A DNA stretch of 64,000 bases from Pterobdella sp. o SKG-2022 (lineage: Eukaryota > Annelida > Clitellata > Hirudinida > Piscicolidae). Location of the stretch: positions 28,801,855-28,865,854 of the forward strand of contig OZ038320.1 of the NCBI GenBank assembly GCA_964035795.1. Direction: 5' to 3'. Positions 22,339 through 34,500 of the stretch are shown one piece after another. The position numbers and the translations under genes were made by a program. Within the stretch, counting starts at the first letter, position 1. The number at the start of each line of letters is the position of its first letter. The notes beneath the pieces are model-generated. The model made no database searches and had not been told where the DNA came from. It saw only the letters and a program-made list of their open reading frames with translations.

Positions 22339-25258
22339 ATGTTCAGAAAAATAAGACTCAAAAAAAACGTTTTTATTTTCTCTTCCATGATCTTGATTTT
22401 ATACATTTTATACACGAAGAAAGTATGATTTTTTTTGTCTTTTGGAAATGTAAACAAAAGTAATATATTTTAGCTTGATAAAATCCTATATGTCGAAAGA
22501 GATGATAATTTTGAAAAATGGTTCATTTCTTACACATTGGAAGATACAGCTTGCCTTCAACTTTGCAAATTGCATCAAAATTGGAATATTTTGTGCATAC
22601 AATCATCTATGGTAGAAGACTCTTTTATGAGAAGGTATTGTGGTTTTAATAATTCATAGAATTTAATGACTAAATTAAAACCTTTTTTGTTTTTAGATCT
22701 CCTAAATGTGAAAAAAATATTTTATGGAATGTTGATACTAAAAATGCTGAACTCGATGCTCTGTATATTATTTTGAAGGTATGACAAATTTTTAAGAATA
22801 AGTTCATATAATCAAATTATTTTTAATTAGTTTTTATTTTCTCAAAAAGTTATTTTAATCTAATAGACAATGTGCTTAGTTTTATTTATTTAAATCTTAT
22901 CAAAAATTCCATTAGTTACTACTGTCTATTATGTTTTATTTGCAAAATAATTTTATTCTTAAAATTTTGCAATCAAAAAATAAGTGCCTAAAACAGGATT
23001 TTTAAAAGAATTTAGATTTTTGGCAATTTCATTATCATCTCTGATCACACTTGTTTTGAAAATTTATATAAATATTTGAAGAGAGTTAAATTATAATTTG
23101 GTTACTATCCCTCTTGTCATTTATATTATTTCACTAAATAAAATTAAACAATCATGAAATGGAACTTTTACACCATTATTTTTTTCATTTTTTTTTGAAG
23201 CTAGGAGCAAAATACATAAAGATTCACAATCTCGAGCAACATATGAATCTCAGCACTCTTGATACATTATTTCATAATGAATTTGAACATTCCCTTTATG
23301 AAAATCATTCTAAAACTTTTGAAAATTGTGTGCAAGGCACACATTCACTGTCTTTTTGCAAGTAAATTTCTTGATTTATTTTTACTCAGGTGATCTTTGT
23401 GTTCAGTAAACATGCATTTTGGTTATTTTTCAAAAATAACTTTTTTTTCAAATGTTTTCATAATTGGATTAAAATATAGATAAGCAGAGCTCACATCATA
23501 GAGCACACCAAAGATCTGATGTATTTTATGGTGTGAGATCTGCTCAAAAACTTCTGTTATATATTTAATAATTATTTTACTAATAAATTCATTAGGTCCA
23601 GCCAATCATTTCTAGCATTTGTACCTGTGCCATACATATCATGTAGTAAAGACATCTTAACTGCTACAGGATCGCTTGAGAAGAATTTTCACATTGACTT
23701 TTCTACCTCTGTCCTAACATCTGATGTAGCTTGGATTTTATTTTTTATGAACCAATATCACACTTTAGAAAATAATGAAAAAACTCTTCTTTCTTGCTTA
23801 GCCTTAGAAATTGGTCAACTTCAAGGAAAGAATGTTAAATTTTATTTATCATCAGTCAAGACAAGGGTACTTGAGTTGGATAATTGTGTTAAGCATAATT
23901 CATTATCTAAAAAAACTATCAAACAATTATCTTCTCTAGCTTCAATCAATTTGTACATTAAAGATGAATTAACCAAAATTTTAATAAACTCCTTTCCAAG
24001 ATTAGACCCATCATTATTGTCCTATTGGTTCCAAACTTTGCTCTCTAATGGCTACATGTTCCTTAATTTTTCAGAATCTTTTTTAGCTAATTCACCTTTC
24101 AATCAAGGTAACTATCTACCAGAAAGTTGCATTACGGAACGCTTTTACCCAAGAATCAGTAATAACGAACATACCAGATCTAATGAGAACAAAGATTTAA
24201 TCAAAAGCACTCACAAGAAGATATGTGCCAATTTTTCATTTATAAAACTCAATGATAATCCAAAAGAAATTTATTCAGACATAACCTTAATTATAACGTT
24301 CAATTACCCACACTATGAAGTAATACCACTACTTGAAATAATGTACCGGGCTATCTTTCCATCAATCGTTTATTGCGGGTCTGAAATAATCGATACTGAC
24401 TTCTATGAAGATCTTTTGAAATATAAAATATCTTTTGTTTTATTTGAGGGAAAAAATTTCAAAGCCGAAGGTTTTCGATTTGATTCTGGACGGTTGAACC
24501 ACGGATGTGTTACTAAAGTAATTGAAATGAATTTGAATACCAGAGGGTATTTGGTGATGTCAGATGATGTGGTGATTAATAATATAAATCTTCAAAGCTT
24601 GAATCGAGACGCTCCTTGGTACCCTGAGCATACTTTAGTTGGAATTTATGATTTTGCTAAACGTATGAAATGTATTAACAATCAGTGTATATTCAAAAAC
24701 TCGTGGACCTGGTTTGGGTTGTACCATAGTGAATGTATGAATTTTTTCAAAGAGCTTCATCATTTATCTAGAAACTCATTGTTCTACCAAAATTTTTATT
24801 CTACTTTGATCAAATTGACTGGTGGGACCAAGAGACTTTTTGGAGGCTATTCTGATTTTTATTATATACCACAAAAGCTATCAACTCAATTCTATCGGAT
24901 AACTAAGTTATTCCTTAAACATGAAATTTTTTTTGAAATTGCCATTCCAAATATTTTCAAGTACTTCCAATACGCGCACAACACAATGATAGAAATAGAA
25001 GGGAGTGTACAGTGGAACCGTTCTAATCGAGACCTTCCTTGGGTTCATCTCACTGAAGAGAAAATGAAAAACAAACACTTTTATCATCCACTAAAACTGA
25101 ATAGAATAAGCCTTATGAAAACAAAACACAATGTTTCTTTTGTTTATTTAAAGGCAATGACAGATAAAGAAAAAAATAGTGTGAAAAAGAGACGTTTGAC
25201 AGAACTGTTTTGTACCAATGTCGTCCCTTCCCTGATGAATGAAGGTCATATCGGATAG
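22339..25258 (+). CDS. STELLO/DUF288-like glycosyltransferase-related type II membrane protein, five exons, 716 aa
   Basis: Exons: 22339-22422, 22474-22634, 22697-22778, 23201-23361, 23596-25258. All borders are GT-AG with matching phases, and the sum is 717 codons. Exon 1 encodes a basic cap and one membrane anchor (MFRKIRLKKNVFIFSSMILI), typical of type II Golgi proteins. The luminal part has a first region (LAFVPVPYISCSKDILTATG, about residues 170-190). The second, glycosyltransferase-like region contains ITLIITFNYPHYEVIPLLEI (about 392-411), IVYCG and YLVMSDDVVINN (about 482-493), where the DD could be a metal/nucleotide site. This layout recalls STELLO proteins and their nematode and crustacean relatives (DUF288). 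Plant STELLOs act in the Golgi, but the reaction in animals is not known to me. A uORF (ATG at 22328) overlaps the start. A poly(A) signal follows at 25460. The family call is by pattern only. Confidence 0.72.
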
Positions 25259-25459
25259 TTAACCAACACTAACCATTTCTGCAGTTTTTAATCACCATTT
25301 TTGAAATTTTTTTTGCGGTTATTAACCAATTTATACTTTTTTATAAACCTAATAATTAACTCATTTTATAGTTCATATAATTTGATGAATGTTTTCTAAC
25401 AAACTAACATCATGCCAAAGTTTTGTTATAAAATTTGCTCAAGTTTTGAAATTTTTTTG

Positions 25460-25465
25460 AATAAA
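25460..25465 (+). other. poly(A) signal AATAAA
   Basis: First AATAAA after the STELLO-like stop codon, about 200 bases downstream. Confidence 0.5.
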
Positions 25466-25469
25466 ATTT

Positions 25470-28400
25470 ATTTGATGAAATCCTGATTGATGTATTGTCT
25501 CAACGCAATGAATACAAACTATAGCAAAATTTTTTCGATATTTCATTGTCATTTTCAACATTTTGCTGCTTCATACAAACGATCCTTTAGAGAATCATGC
25601 AAAATAAGAACTTCTCTTACATGTTTTTCTGCAATTAATCTAAAAACTTAAGTTAAGATTTATTCACACCACCTGTCTAAAACCTCGCCATTGCGCTTGA
25701 TTCATTTTTCAAAGTTCCAACTGAAAAGTCAACATAAATAAATTATTGCACCACATATTACCAATGTGCGCATCATTGATTTTAAAATTTAATTAACTTT
25801 TGGAAATAAACATTTATAAGTTATTTGCAAGATGTATTTAAGTTTTTTAAATAAATTATAAATGTTTATACGTCTGGTGAAAGCGTAAATAGATGTTATC
25901 AGGCTTTGAATGGTAGAAGAAATTTGTCTGTTAGCATTTGTTGAAATAAGCATCTGCATCGACAGTCATAAAAAAGACTTTTATTGTATTTACAATCCTC
26001 GACTCCGACTTAAACGATCGTGTTTTATTAATTCGTTGGATTTGCCGTTTAGTTTTATTTATTTTAATCTTGCATATTAATTTCCCTGATTTCTTTTTAT
26101 TTTTCTTAATTAAGAAAGTTACCTGATTAATTTATAGAAGTTCATCGTGATAAAAAGCATTTCAATTAATTTATTAAAAAAATATTACTCAACGATATAA
26201 AAAGATAAAGAAATTCTTTTAGTGATTTTAAAAGATTAAATAAGTGCGAGTTTCAAAAAAAAATAATTTGATAAATAAATTTTCGAAGAATGTGTCAACT
26301 TTGAATGAATTGAGAGATAGAAGTTTTTGAATAAGCTATTTAACTCTCGAAAACTAAAACTTAAATTGAAATTCTTTGAAAAATGTGAAAAACTTGATTG
26401 TATGGAATGCAGAGAGTATTTACGACTCATAAAGCAACTTTGACATGAAAACACAATAGCTCTAGCATAAATCTGTCTTGGAAACCACTGGAGATGCGGT
26501 TTTCACACTCTAAAACGCCACTTACCATTCGTGCGTTTTTACCTCTTTCACAACCTTGTTTGTAAAGTTATTTTCTCCTTGAATAGCCTAATCTTAATTT
26601 AAAATGTCTTTATAAAGTATAACTAAGAAGGTTTAAGCAGCACTCAGAAAGAATGTAAAAATAATCTTGAAATTATTAAAATTTTAATCTTAGTTTACAG
26701 ACACTGAAATTTTTTTCGTTCTATTTCCACAACTATTTTTAATCAAAATGGAATTTTTAAATAAAAAAAAATTAATTCTATAAAAAAATTTTGGAATTGA
26801 TAAAACAAGGTGCTTCATATTGAGTTCACAAAATTGAAACACCTGCTCAAACTCGCAGTGTACTAGTCATTCTCAAGTAATACCACTTTATCAATTACAA
26901 AACGATTTATAATCTATAAGCTAAGTAACAACCAAAGCAATTAAAATTGTCACTCACTCAAATGCCGATTTATTCAATTTTGAAATAATATCAAAATTTA
27001 TGTTGTAGGCTTAATAATACTATAACTACTTCTAATACTCTTACTACTACTAATACTATCACTAATATTAACAATTATCATAAAAAGAGTAGCAAGAAAA
27101 AAAAAGAAGACTGGCAATTCATAAGGCTAAAGAAGCAAATGAGACGCTAGAAGCGTTTGATGAGCAGCTTTAATTTCTGAAAACCAAAACGTGTATGTTA
27201 TTCTACCACGCAAGCAAGTTTTCACTCATTTTCAATCACCATTGTAACAATATCATCTTCACGCTTGGATAATCGATCCATCAGTCTGCTTCTTTCACCC
27301 ATATATCCCTTGCAAAGCTATCAATCTTTCTAGTTGAGTTTATTTTTTCTTTTGAGCGTTTAGAGATAGTGGGTTTAATATTTAAATTTTAATTTAAGCG
27401 AATTAAAGTTTTTACGTTGTTTTAATTAAATCGGTTTACTAAAGGTTTCAATTAAACATTTTTTATCGTTTTTTTCCAAATTGAGTTATATTTTAACTTA
27501 CTTAATTTGATAAATTAAAAAATAAACTTTGTTTTAGTTACAAAATGACATGATAAAACGTCACTAATGAAAACAAGTTTAATGATAATGCAATTTATGA
27601 ATCAAAAAAAATAAATTATTTGAAAAATCCACTTTAAAATTATCTAAATTTTTTTCTAAATATATTAAATATTTATAAATACATTCATTTGAACTAAAAA
27701 ATCTCAAATATGAACAAAATAAAAGTTTAAATATCTCGAATAATAGTTGAGGCCCTTGAAATTGAAACTGTATAAAATATAAACTCACTTTTAAAGACTC
27801 CCTTGGGAAATATTTCATAGATTACAAATAAGAATGTTTTCAGAAAGAGCTGGACAAAAATGACATAAATACAACGATTTTTGATCTAAGGCGCAAATTT
27901 TCAAAAATCTCTTAGCTGAAATCTATAAACCTTCCTTAATTAATAAAAAATAGTGGTTGTTATTAGCATGATTTCACTCATTGTATATCTACATGTAATA
28001 AACATCAATGCGTTTATGATACACAGTAATATTTGCAATCAAATGCAATGAAACGTAAAGTATTTGTCAATGAGTTGTCATCAAAAATTACAGAGGTTTG
28101 AAGTAAAAATGTGAGCTAGTAAATTAAGGCTATTCATTCGAGTACTATTAACCTTATGCAAATATATAAAAAGAGAGTATAACCATGGATGTAAAATAAA
28201 ATGAAAAAAAGCTAAAATAATCAAATGCAAACATTCAAAATTGCAACAGAGTCTAACAGTGGCAACTCATTGGAAATCAAGAAGACATATTTCACTGATG
28301 AGTTCCACTACATAAAGGCATGGTACAAAGGCTTACATAAACAAGCAAGTAACATAAAATAATCCTAAATAGCTTAAAAATACTGTTGTCACTTTAATTA

Positions 28401-31400
28401 ACAAACATCTTTTGTGTTGAAATCTTTGAAAAGCTTCTCCATTAGAACTAACAAGCTATTAGGGCTGAAAAATTTTTCAAATTTCAACTTGAAAGACTAA
28501 TATTATGAAAAATAAGTCATTATATTTTACTTGATTGAAAATTTATTAAATTCCATTAATTTTCATTCTTTGACACAAGATAATATATATTAGAAGGATA
28601 ATCCAAGAAGAAGCATTGCTTGTGTTATTTTCTTGAAAATTTTCGTAAAATTGGTAAACAAGAAAGTTTGTAGGCAAAGTGCATTTTTTTAGTTATAAAA
28701 TTCTATAATCAAGACTTTTGTAGTGAATCAATGGAATGTATTGGTTGTATAAAGGCAATAATGTGGAAAAAAGAAAAAAAATCTATTAGAATCAGTCTAA
28801 AAACAGACATTTTTTCGACTTTTTATTCGAAAAGTGACAAAAATGATGGAGAAATATTACAAAGTGAAATAATTTTGTTAATGAGATAAAGGATAAATAG
28901 AAGTTATTCAAATATTTCATGCACATAATTAATAAAAAACTCTAATAGCAACAATGAGTCAATTTCATATAAATTCATAGCATTAATTTTAATTAAATTT
29001 GTTAATTTTTCCAAAAAAAGGATTGCAAAAAAAGCTAGTAGATAAATCGCGCTGCATCGCGAAATATAAAACATTGAAACAATAACAGAAGTATGGAGGA
29101 TTTATGTGATGGGCCTGTCAGATAGAATTATGACTGCCATAGTCATTCACACCAGCTCTAATTCTGAACAACTATATATTTCGACTTCAGGAAAAAAATT
29201 AATTTTCAATTAACATCACCAAATCCATGTTTTTGAATTGAGTTCACTAATACTTAATTAACATTTTTGAAAATTTTTTCACTTTTAATTGAAATTGAAT
29301 ATTCATTTTATTTTGATATTACAATCTATCTTTATTTTATTCCGAAAAAAATCATATCAATTAATTTTCTTCTATCCACTCGAGCGCCAACTTTGATTTT
29401 TCCCTTTAGAAACTTGTGTGCGATCTCGGTGATAAAAGTTTGTACAAAAATCATTCAAATAGTTCTTGTATGAAATCTAGATGAAAAATTTTATTGGCTT
29501 TCTTCACGAGACTCGAATATTCATAGGTGGCAATTGAAAAATAATTCATATTAAAAAATTTAAATGACTGCAATTTCTTGAACAATATATGAATATTTGA
29601 AATATTAATTCACGTTGAGCAAATAATTGATAAAAAAAATAACTGAAGCTTTTCTTACATTTTTATGATATAATTATTGACTTTAAAATTTAAAACTATG
29701 AGAGACACTGTTTATTTACCGTCGCAGTTCTGTTTTACGAACAAGTAATGAAATATTCATACTATTTCCAGATAAGAAAAATTTACATCTTCAATAAAAT
29801 GAATTTAATGCTTCCTAAATTTTTATATCCATTTTTCTCGGAAAATATCATACATATTTGAACTTACAACATTTTTATATCTCTGTCAGTTTAATTCAAA
29901 ATGTAATGACCATCTTCCTTTATACTCAGTCTCTGATGTCATGCGGCCATTTGTTTCATTTGTCTTGTGAGTTATTACTAAAATCGAAAATAATAACACT
30001 TTTTAATTAGGAAATTACCATTTAATAAGACTTTCAATATGCATTTAAACTAGTTTTTTTCTAATAGTAAGGTTTTCATTCAGTAGTTTTAATGCAAATA
30101 TCTCTTACGTCCGATCAATCAAGAGAACTTAATTCAAATTTAATTTACCGTAAGCTACAATTTAATTCTTACAAGCAGTTCAAAGTATTCTACAAACACA
30201 TTATACAAGAGTTGTAAAACGATAATAGATTTTGATAATTTTATATTCACTTTGTGTCCGATATCTGAGTGAAGATTGCTTTCTGTAGAATCATCTGTTG
30301 TACCATAAACTGTGCCAAACCTAAACAACTGAATATAAAAGCCCTAAATTTTTTAGTGTAAAACGGAAAAGAAAACTATATTTTAGAATAAATAGTTGCA
30401 AGTTATTTTTAGATTTTTTTTTAATTAGATCAAAACCTGATGAAAAATTCCAAAAAAAAAGAAATAATTCATCTTCAATAATATTCATGAAAACACTTCT
30501 AATGAAGTTAATTTTCAAACTAGTGAAAAGTTTTCTATTAAAATTTTCTAAATTAGAAATAAATGGAGCTAATAATTACATATTAATCAAATAAATGAAT
30601 AAAAATTGTTCTAAAACCTCAAAAACTATCAATTAACTTACTAAAAATTAACAAACACGTAAAATTTTTAATCTTCATAATAACACCAAAAAGGAAGAAA
30701 GAGGCGAAATTCAGATTTAAGTGTATTTTCAACCTTAAAAACTCTCGCAAAATTTTGAAATCATATATATGAAAACCTGAGAAGGCTTTTCTTATTTAAT
30801 GCTTGACTTCAGTGTTTGCGAGTTCTTGAAAAATGTTTCTGTAAACGCTTTTACTAAACACTTTGAATTTTTAAAATAATTTTCACAGTAACTTGATCAA
30901 GCTGTTCTTCAGTTGGAAGGATTCTGTAGGAATCGTGGATTTGTTTGTTGTAGCAGTTTTTTGTAGTGTAAAATCAAATTAATATTTGACCATAGTGAAA
31001 AAAGTTTAATGAATAAATGCTGTTAGTTTTGCATAATTAATTTTAAAAGTATTTAATTCGGTTGTTTGAGAAAAATGGGAAAAAATAAATTTAATACTGT
31101 AAATCGTTTATTCATTTGAAGTTCAGCTCAATGGAAAAACGAGAAGTACAAAAAAATATTTGCCAAAATTTTATAGTGTTTAAAAATAGATTCAAGATTG
31201 CAATAATTCATGAATTTCTTTCAAAAACTTATAAACAATCATTTTACATAAAAAAATAATGTGAAAATATGAAAACATAAGCTTTGATACAAAGAAAACC
31301 AAACTGCAAAAGAATTTAATTAAATAAAAACTTCAAAAGGGCTTTTTGTAAAATATTAATAAAAAGGTAATGAAAATATAAAGGAACGATAACTAAGTCG

Positions 31401-31420
31401 CTCGTAAAAGACCAATAACG
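25470..31420. other. gene-poor AT-rich intergenic region
   Basis: No supported multi-exon gene is seen. Two short stretches look less random than their surroundings. One is a minus-strand open stretch near 27222-27318 that ends MDRLSKREDDIVTMVIENE before a stop. The other is a 45-codon plus-strand ORF at 28225-28362, listed separately. A more GC-rich patch at 29040-29160 is unexplained. Confidence 0.5.
28225..28362 (+). CDS. possible micro-ORF, 45 aa
   Basis: An ATG-to-TAA frame of 45 codons begins MQTFKIATESNSGNSLEI and ends with KAWYKGLHKQASNIK. It has ordinary protein-like composition, with a mix of aromatic, charged and small residues, in a poorly coding neighbourhood. No signal peptide or splice partners are clear. 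It may be a lone exon or chance. Confidence 0.2.
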   Translation: MQTFKIATESNSGNSLEIKKTYFTDEFHYIKAWYKGLHKQASNIK

Positions 31421-31503
31421 AAATGTGCGTGGGCGAAGGTGGTATCGAAAAGCTTGGTTTGGAGAAGATGGGTGTGGAGAGGAATAGGAGAGTTAGAGGA
31501 AGG

Positions 31504-34500
31504 ATGTTGAAATGCTTCCTAATCGTCTTTTTTCTTCTTCCTTCCACTGAATCTATTCAAGGTTTTTTCTATTTGCGTGTCATTCATCTACTTTTAAAAA
31601 GTATTTTTGATATTTTCTTTTTTAAAATTTTTTTACGTTTTTTTTTACAGTTTTTTATATTTGATTTCTAAAAAGGCTTAATGAAAGTATTTCTTATTCG
31701 TTAGCCCAATATTGCCTTATAAAAAGGTTGAAATTTTAAGATGAAAAATTATTGAATACTTTTCTTCTCTTGTTTTCAACTCTTTAAGTTTAAATCTGCT
31801 CTTATAAATAAAAATTTAAATTTCTGAAAGCTGAAATTTTTATAAAAAACTTTGCATCAAAAGTATAGATTTATTTTCGTGCGAAACAAAATTTAAAACG
31901 CATATATTTTAGTTTAATCTGAGTTTTAAACGATTTTTTTGAAGGAATTTTAATAATTTACAAAATATACGCACTGTTAAAAAACGTGTATCTTTCAAAA
32001 AAATATTGTTTAGAACATCCATTCTTTCAACTTAAAAATAATTTTTTTCATCAACTATATGCTTGAAAGATGTGCGAACGAATAGTGAGCAGAAAACTGC
32101 AAATAGATTATTTGAAATCAAAGGATAGTGCTGCTTAGTTGGATGAAGTATAGAAAGGTTAGACTTGTTTCGCATGTTGATTTGATCATCTGCAAAGTGT
32201 ATCTACAGAATTTGTTTTGTCAGCCAAACAAAACGTTGAAAAGCCCACTTTATTCCATGAAAATTCTGCAAAAAAATCTCAAAATTCAAAAAAACTTTTG
32301 AAAAAAAAATTTTCTCAAAGATTCTTCCAATCAACTTTTTGTATTTCATGGCAAATTCTAAAATTATCAAAAAAATTTTCAATTTAGAATCTTGGCTCAA
32401 TTTTATTGTTAATATATTCAAAGTTGATAGGGTGAGCTGGTCGTTAGAGGGGTCTTTATTATTTGCAGCTGCTCTGTGGCAACTAAACAAGACTACAAAT
32501 TCGTGCTTCGGCATTTGCAACGTTTCACACTTCATTTAAGGATGCAACATTTAATCAAATTTCCAGCATTAGGCAACTATATATTTGCTAGCAAGAAGCA
32601 TAGAATCATATAGAAAGCTAAACTTTCTTAAATATTCGAATTTTTAGTCAATTTTGCAATTTTTATGCTTTTGAACAGAAATTTTGTTGAATATTTTAGG
32701 GATGTTTACATACAATGAATATTGATGAAAATTTTCCCTGCAAAACACTGGTCTCGGCATTGTATAAATTTCTTTAAGTAGTCAACAAATTGCTTTCGAA
32801 TGCAAAATTGATGCTCCCAAATTAGACAAATTTCCGGGTTAACGCCGCTATAATCTTTTTTTTGAATAGTCTATACCGGATTCTAGTTCACTTCTTTCTC
32901 ATAATCTATCTATCCATAGCTTAGTCACTAAAACCGTTTTAATAGGTTCGTGTGAGAGGAAACTTTTGATCTTGTTCTTTGAAAGATTTTTATAAAGTAT
33001 TTTCGAATGTATAAAGCTCTAAGGCCTTTGAACATTTGAATTAGTTTTTAGCATAATAAAAACGAATTTTTTTTAGCTCTTTTAAGGTATTTATATACAT
33101 CAAACTTGAAAAATAATAAATCATCTAGGAGATTTGATCATATTGATAACTTAAGCAAAAAGCCAAAATGTAATCAAATATAAGCTTCGACTAATATTTG
33201 AAAATCTAAAAGTTCGTATTAATTTCATCTGCATTTTTTCAATAAATGCATATTAAGTGTACTTGAAGGCAATTTCTACACCCAAATCTGTGCATTATTT
33301 TCAAATAACTGATAAAAATTTTGCATTATAATACAAGATCTTCAAAAAAATTGAATTTTGTTGTGGCAAGTTTGTAAGTTAAACAACAGAACGAAAAGAA
33401 TGAAAATGAATTCCAACAATTTACACTTGTATGTTTTTGCATGGAACCAAGCCATCAGTGATGCATAAAGACATTAACACAAAAATCTATCTTTTTTTAA
33501 ACTCTCCATTATTTTTAATAAATATTAATTATACAAGTCTAAACTTTTTAACTTTCCAAATATTAGCATAATGTTTTTTATTTATCATTCATTTTGACCA
33601 TCATCTTCACCGATATGACAATCAGAATTGACTAGAATGACACTATCAATATTACAGCGCAATCTCATCTCGATAAAATTTCTCGATACATCCAGCCCAG
33701 TACCATGACGTTGTGAATTTTTCAGAAATATTATTTTTATTAAATTTCCCACACATTTTAGGCCTTTTGTGGGCATGCACACATGTTTGCTGAAGTCATT
33801 AGAAGGCCTATGTCATAACTTTCACTAGTGAATTTATTAAATGTCACATATAATTGAAGTAGAATATATGAACTATAAAAAATTCATGCAATATACATGA
33901 GGAGTTATAGTTATTATATATGAATAGAATTAACACTTGTCTTTCTTGTGAGTATACTTAGAAGTATCGCAAGACATTACGTGCACTTTGAAAAGCCTGC
34001 TTTTAAAAAGTTTAAAAATTAAAATTTTTGTTTTAAATTAAATTTTCCATAAAAACTCATTATTTATTTGTAAATAATTTAAATTTCCATCATAAAAAAC
34101 GTGAAATGTAAAACTATAAAAAGTTTTTTATTCAGAAAATTTGGAAAAGACCAAAAAGAGGCACTTTTGAGAAAAGAACATTAAAACTGTTTAAAACACA
34201 CAAAACAAATGTGCAAATTCATGGAAACACAAATATAATTCTTTTTTTAAAAAATACATAGTGTCAGTGCTTAAAATTTTTGAATTAAAAAAAAAACAGA
34301 TAAAAAACACAAAACTAATTGTAAAAATTTATATAGAGGCCGAAAAAGGGTTCGGGTCACCTGGCCGAAATTGCTTAATATGTAATTGAAGAACTGTATA
34401 TAACAACGTCACAAAAACCAACAATTTAGTTTATGTTTCATTCAATTTGTTTGTTAGTTTTTATTACTTTTGTGCTGAATTGAAATTATGTAGAACATTT

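Noticed and set aside
28280..28320. CTGATGAG resembling a hammerhead ribozyme core
   Set aside because: The required downstream GAAA core and pairing stems are absent.
34340..34370. GGTTCGGGTCA resembling a tRNA B box
   Set aside because: No A box lies at the right distance and no tRNA fold forms.
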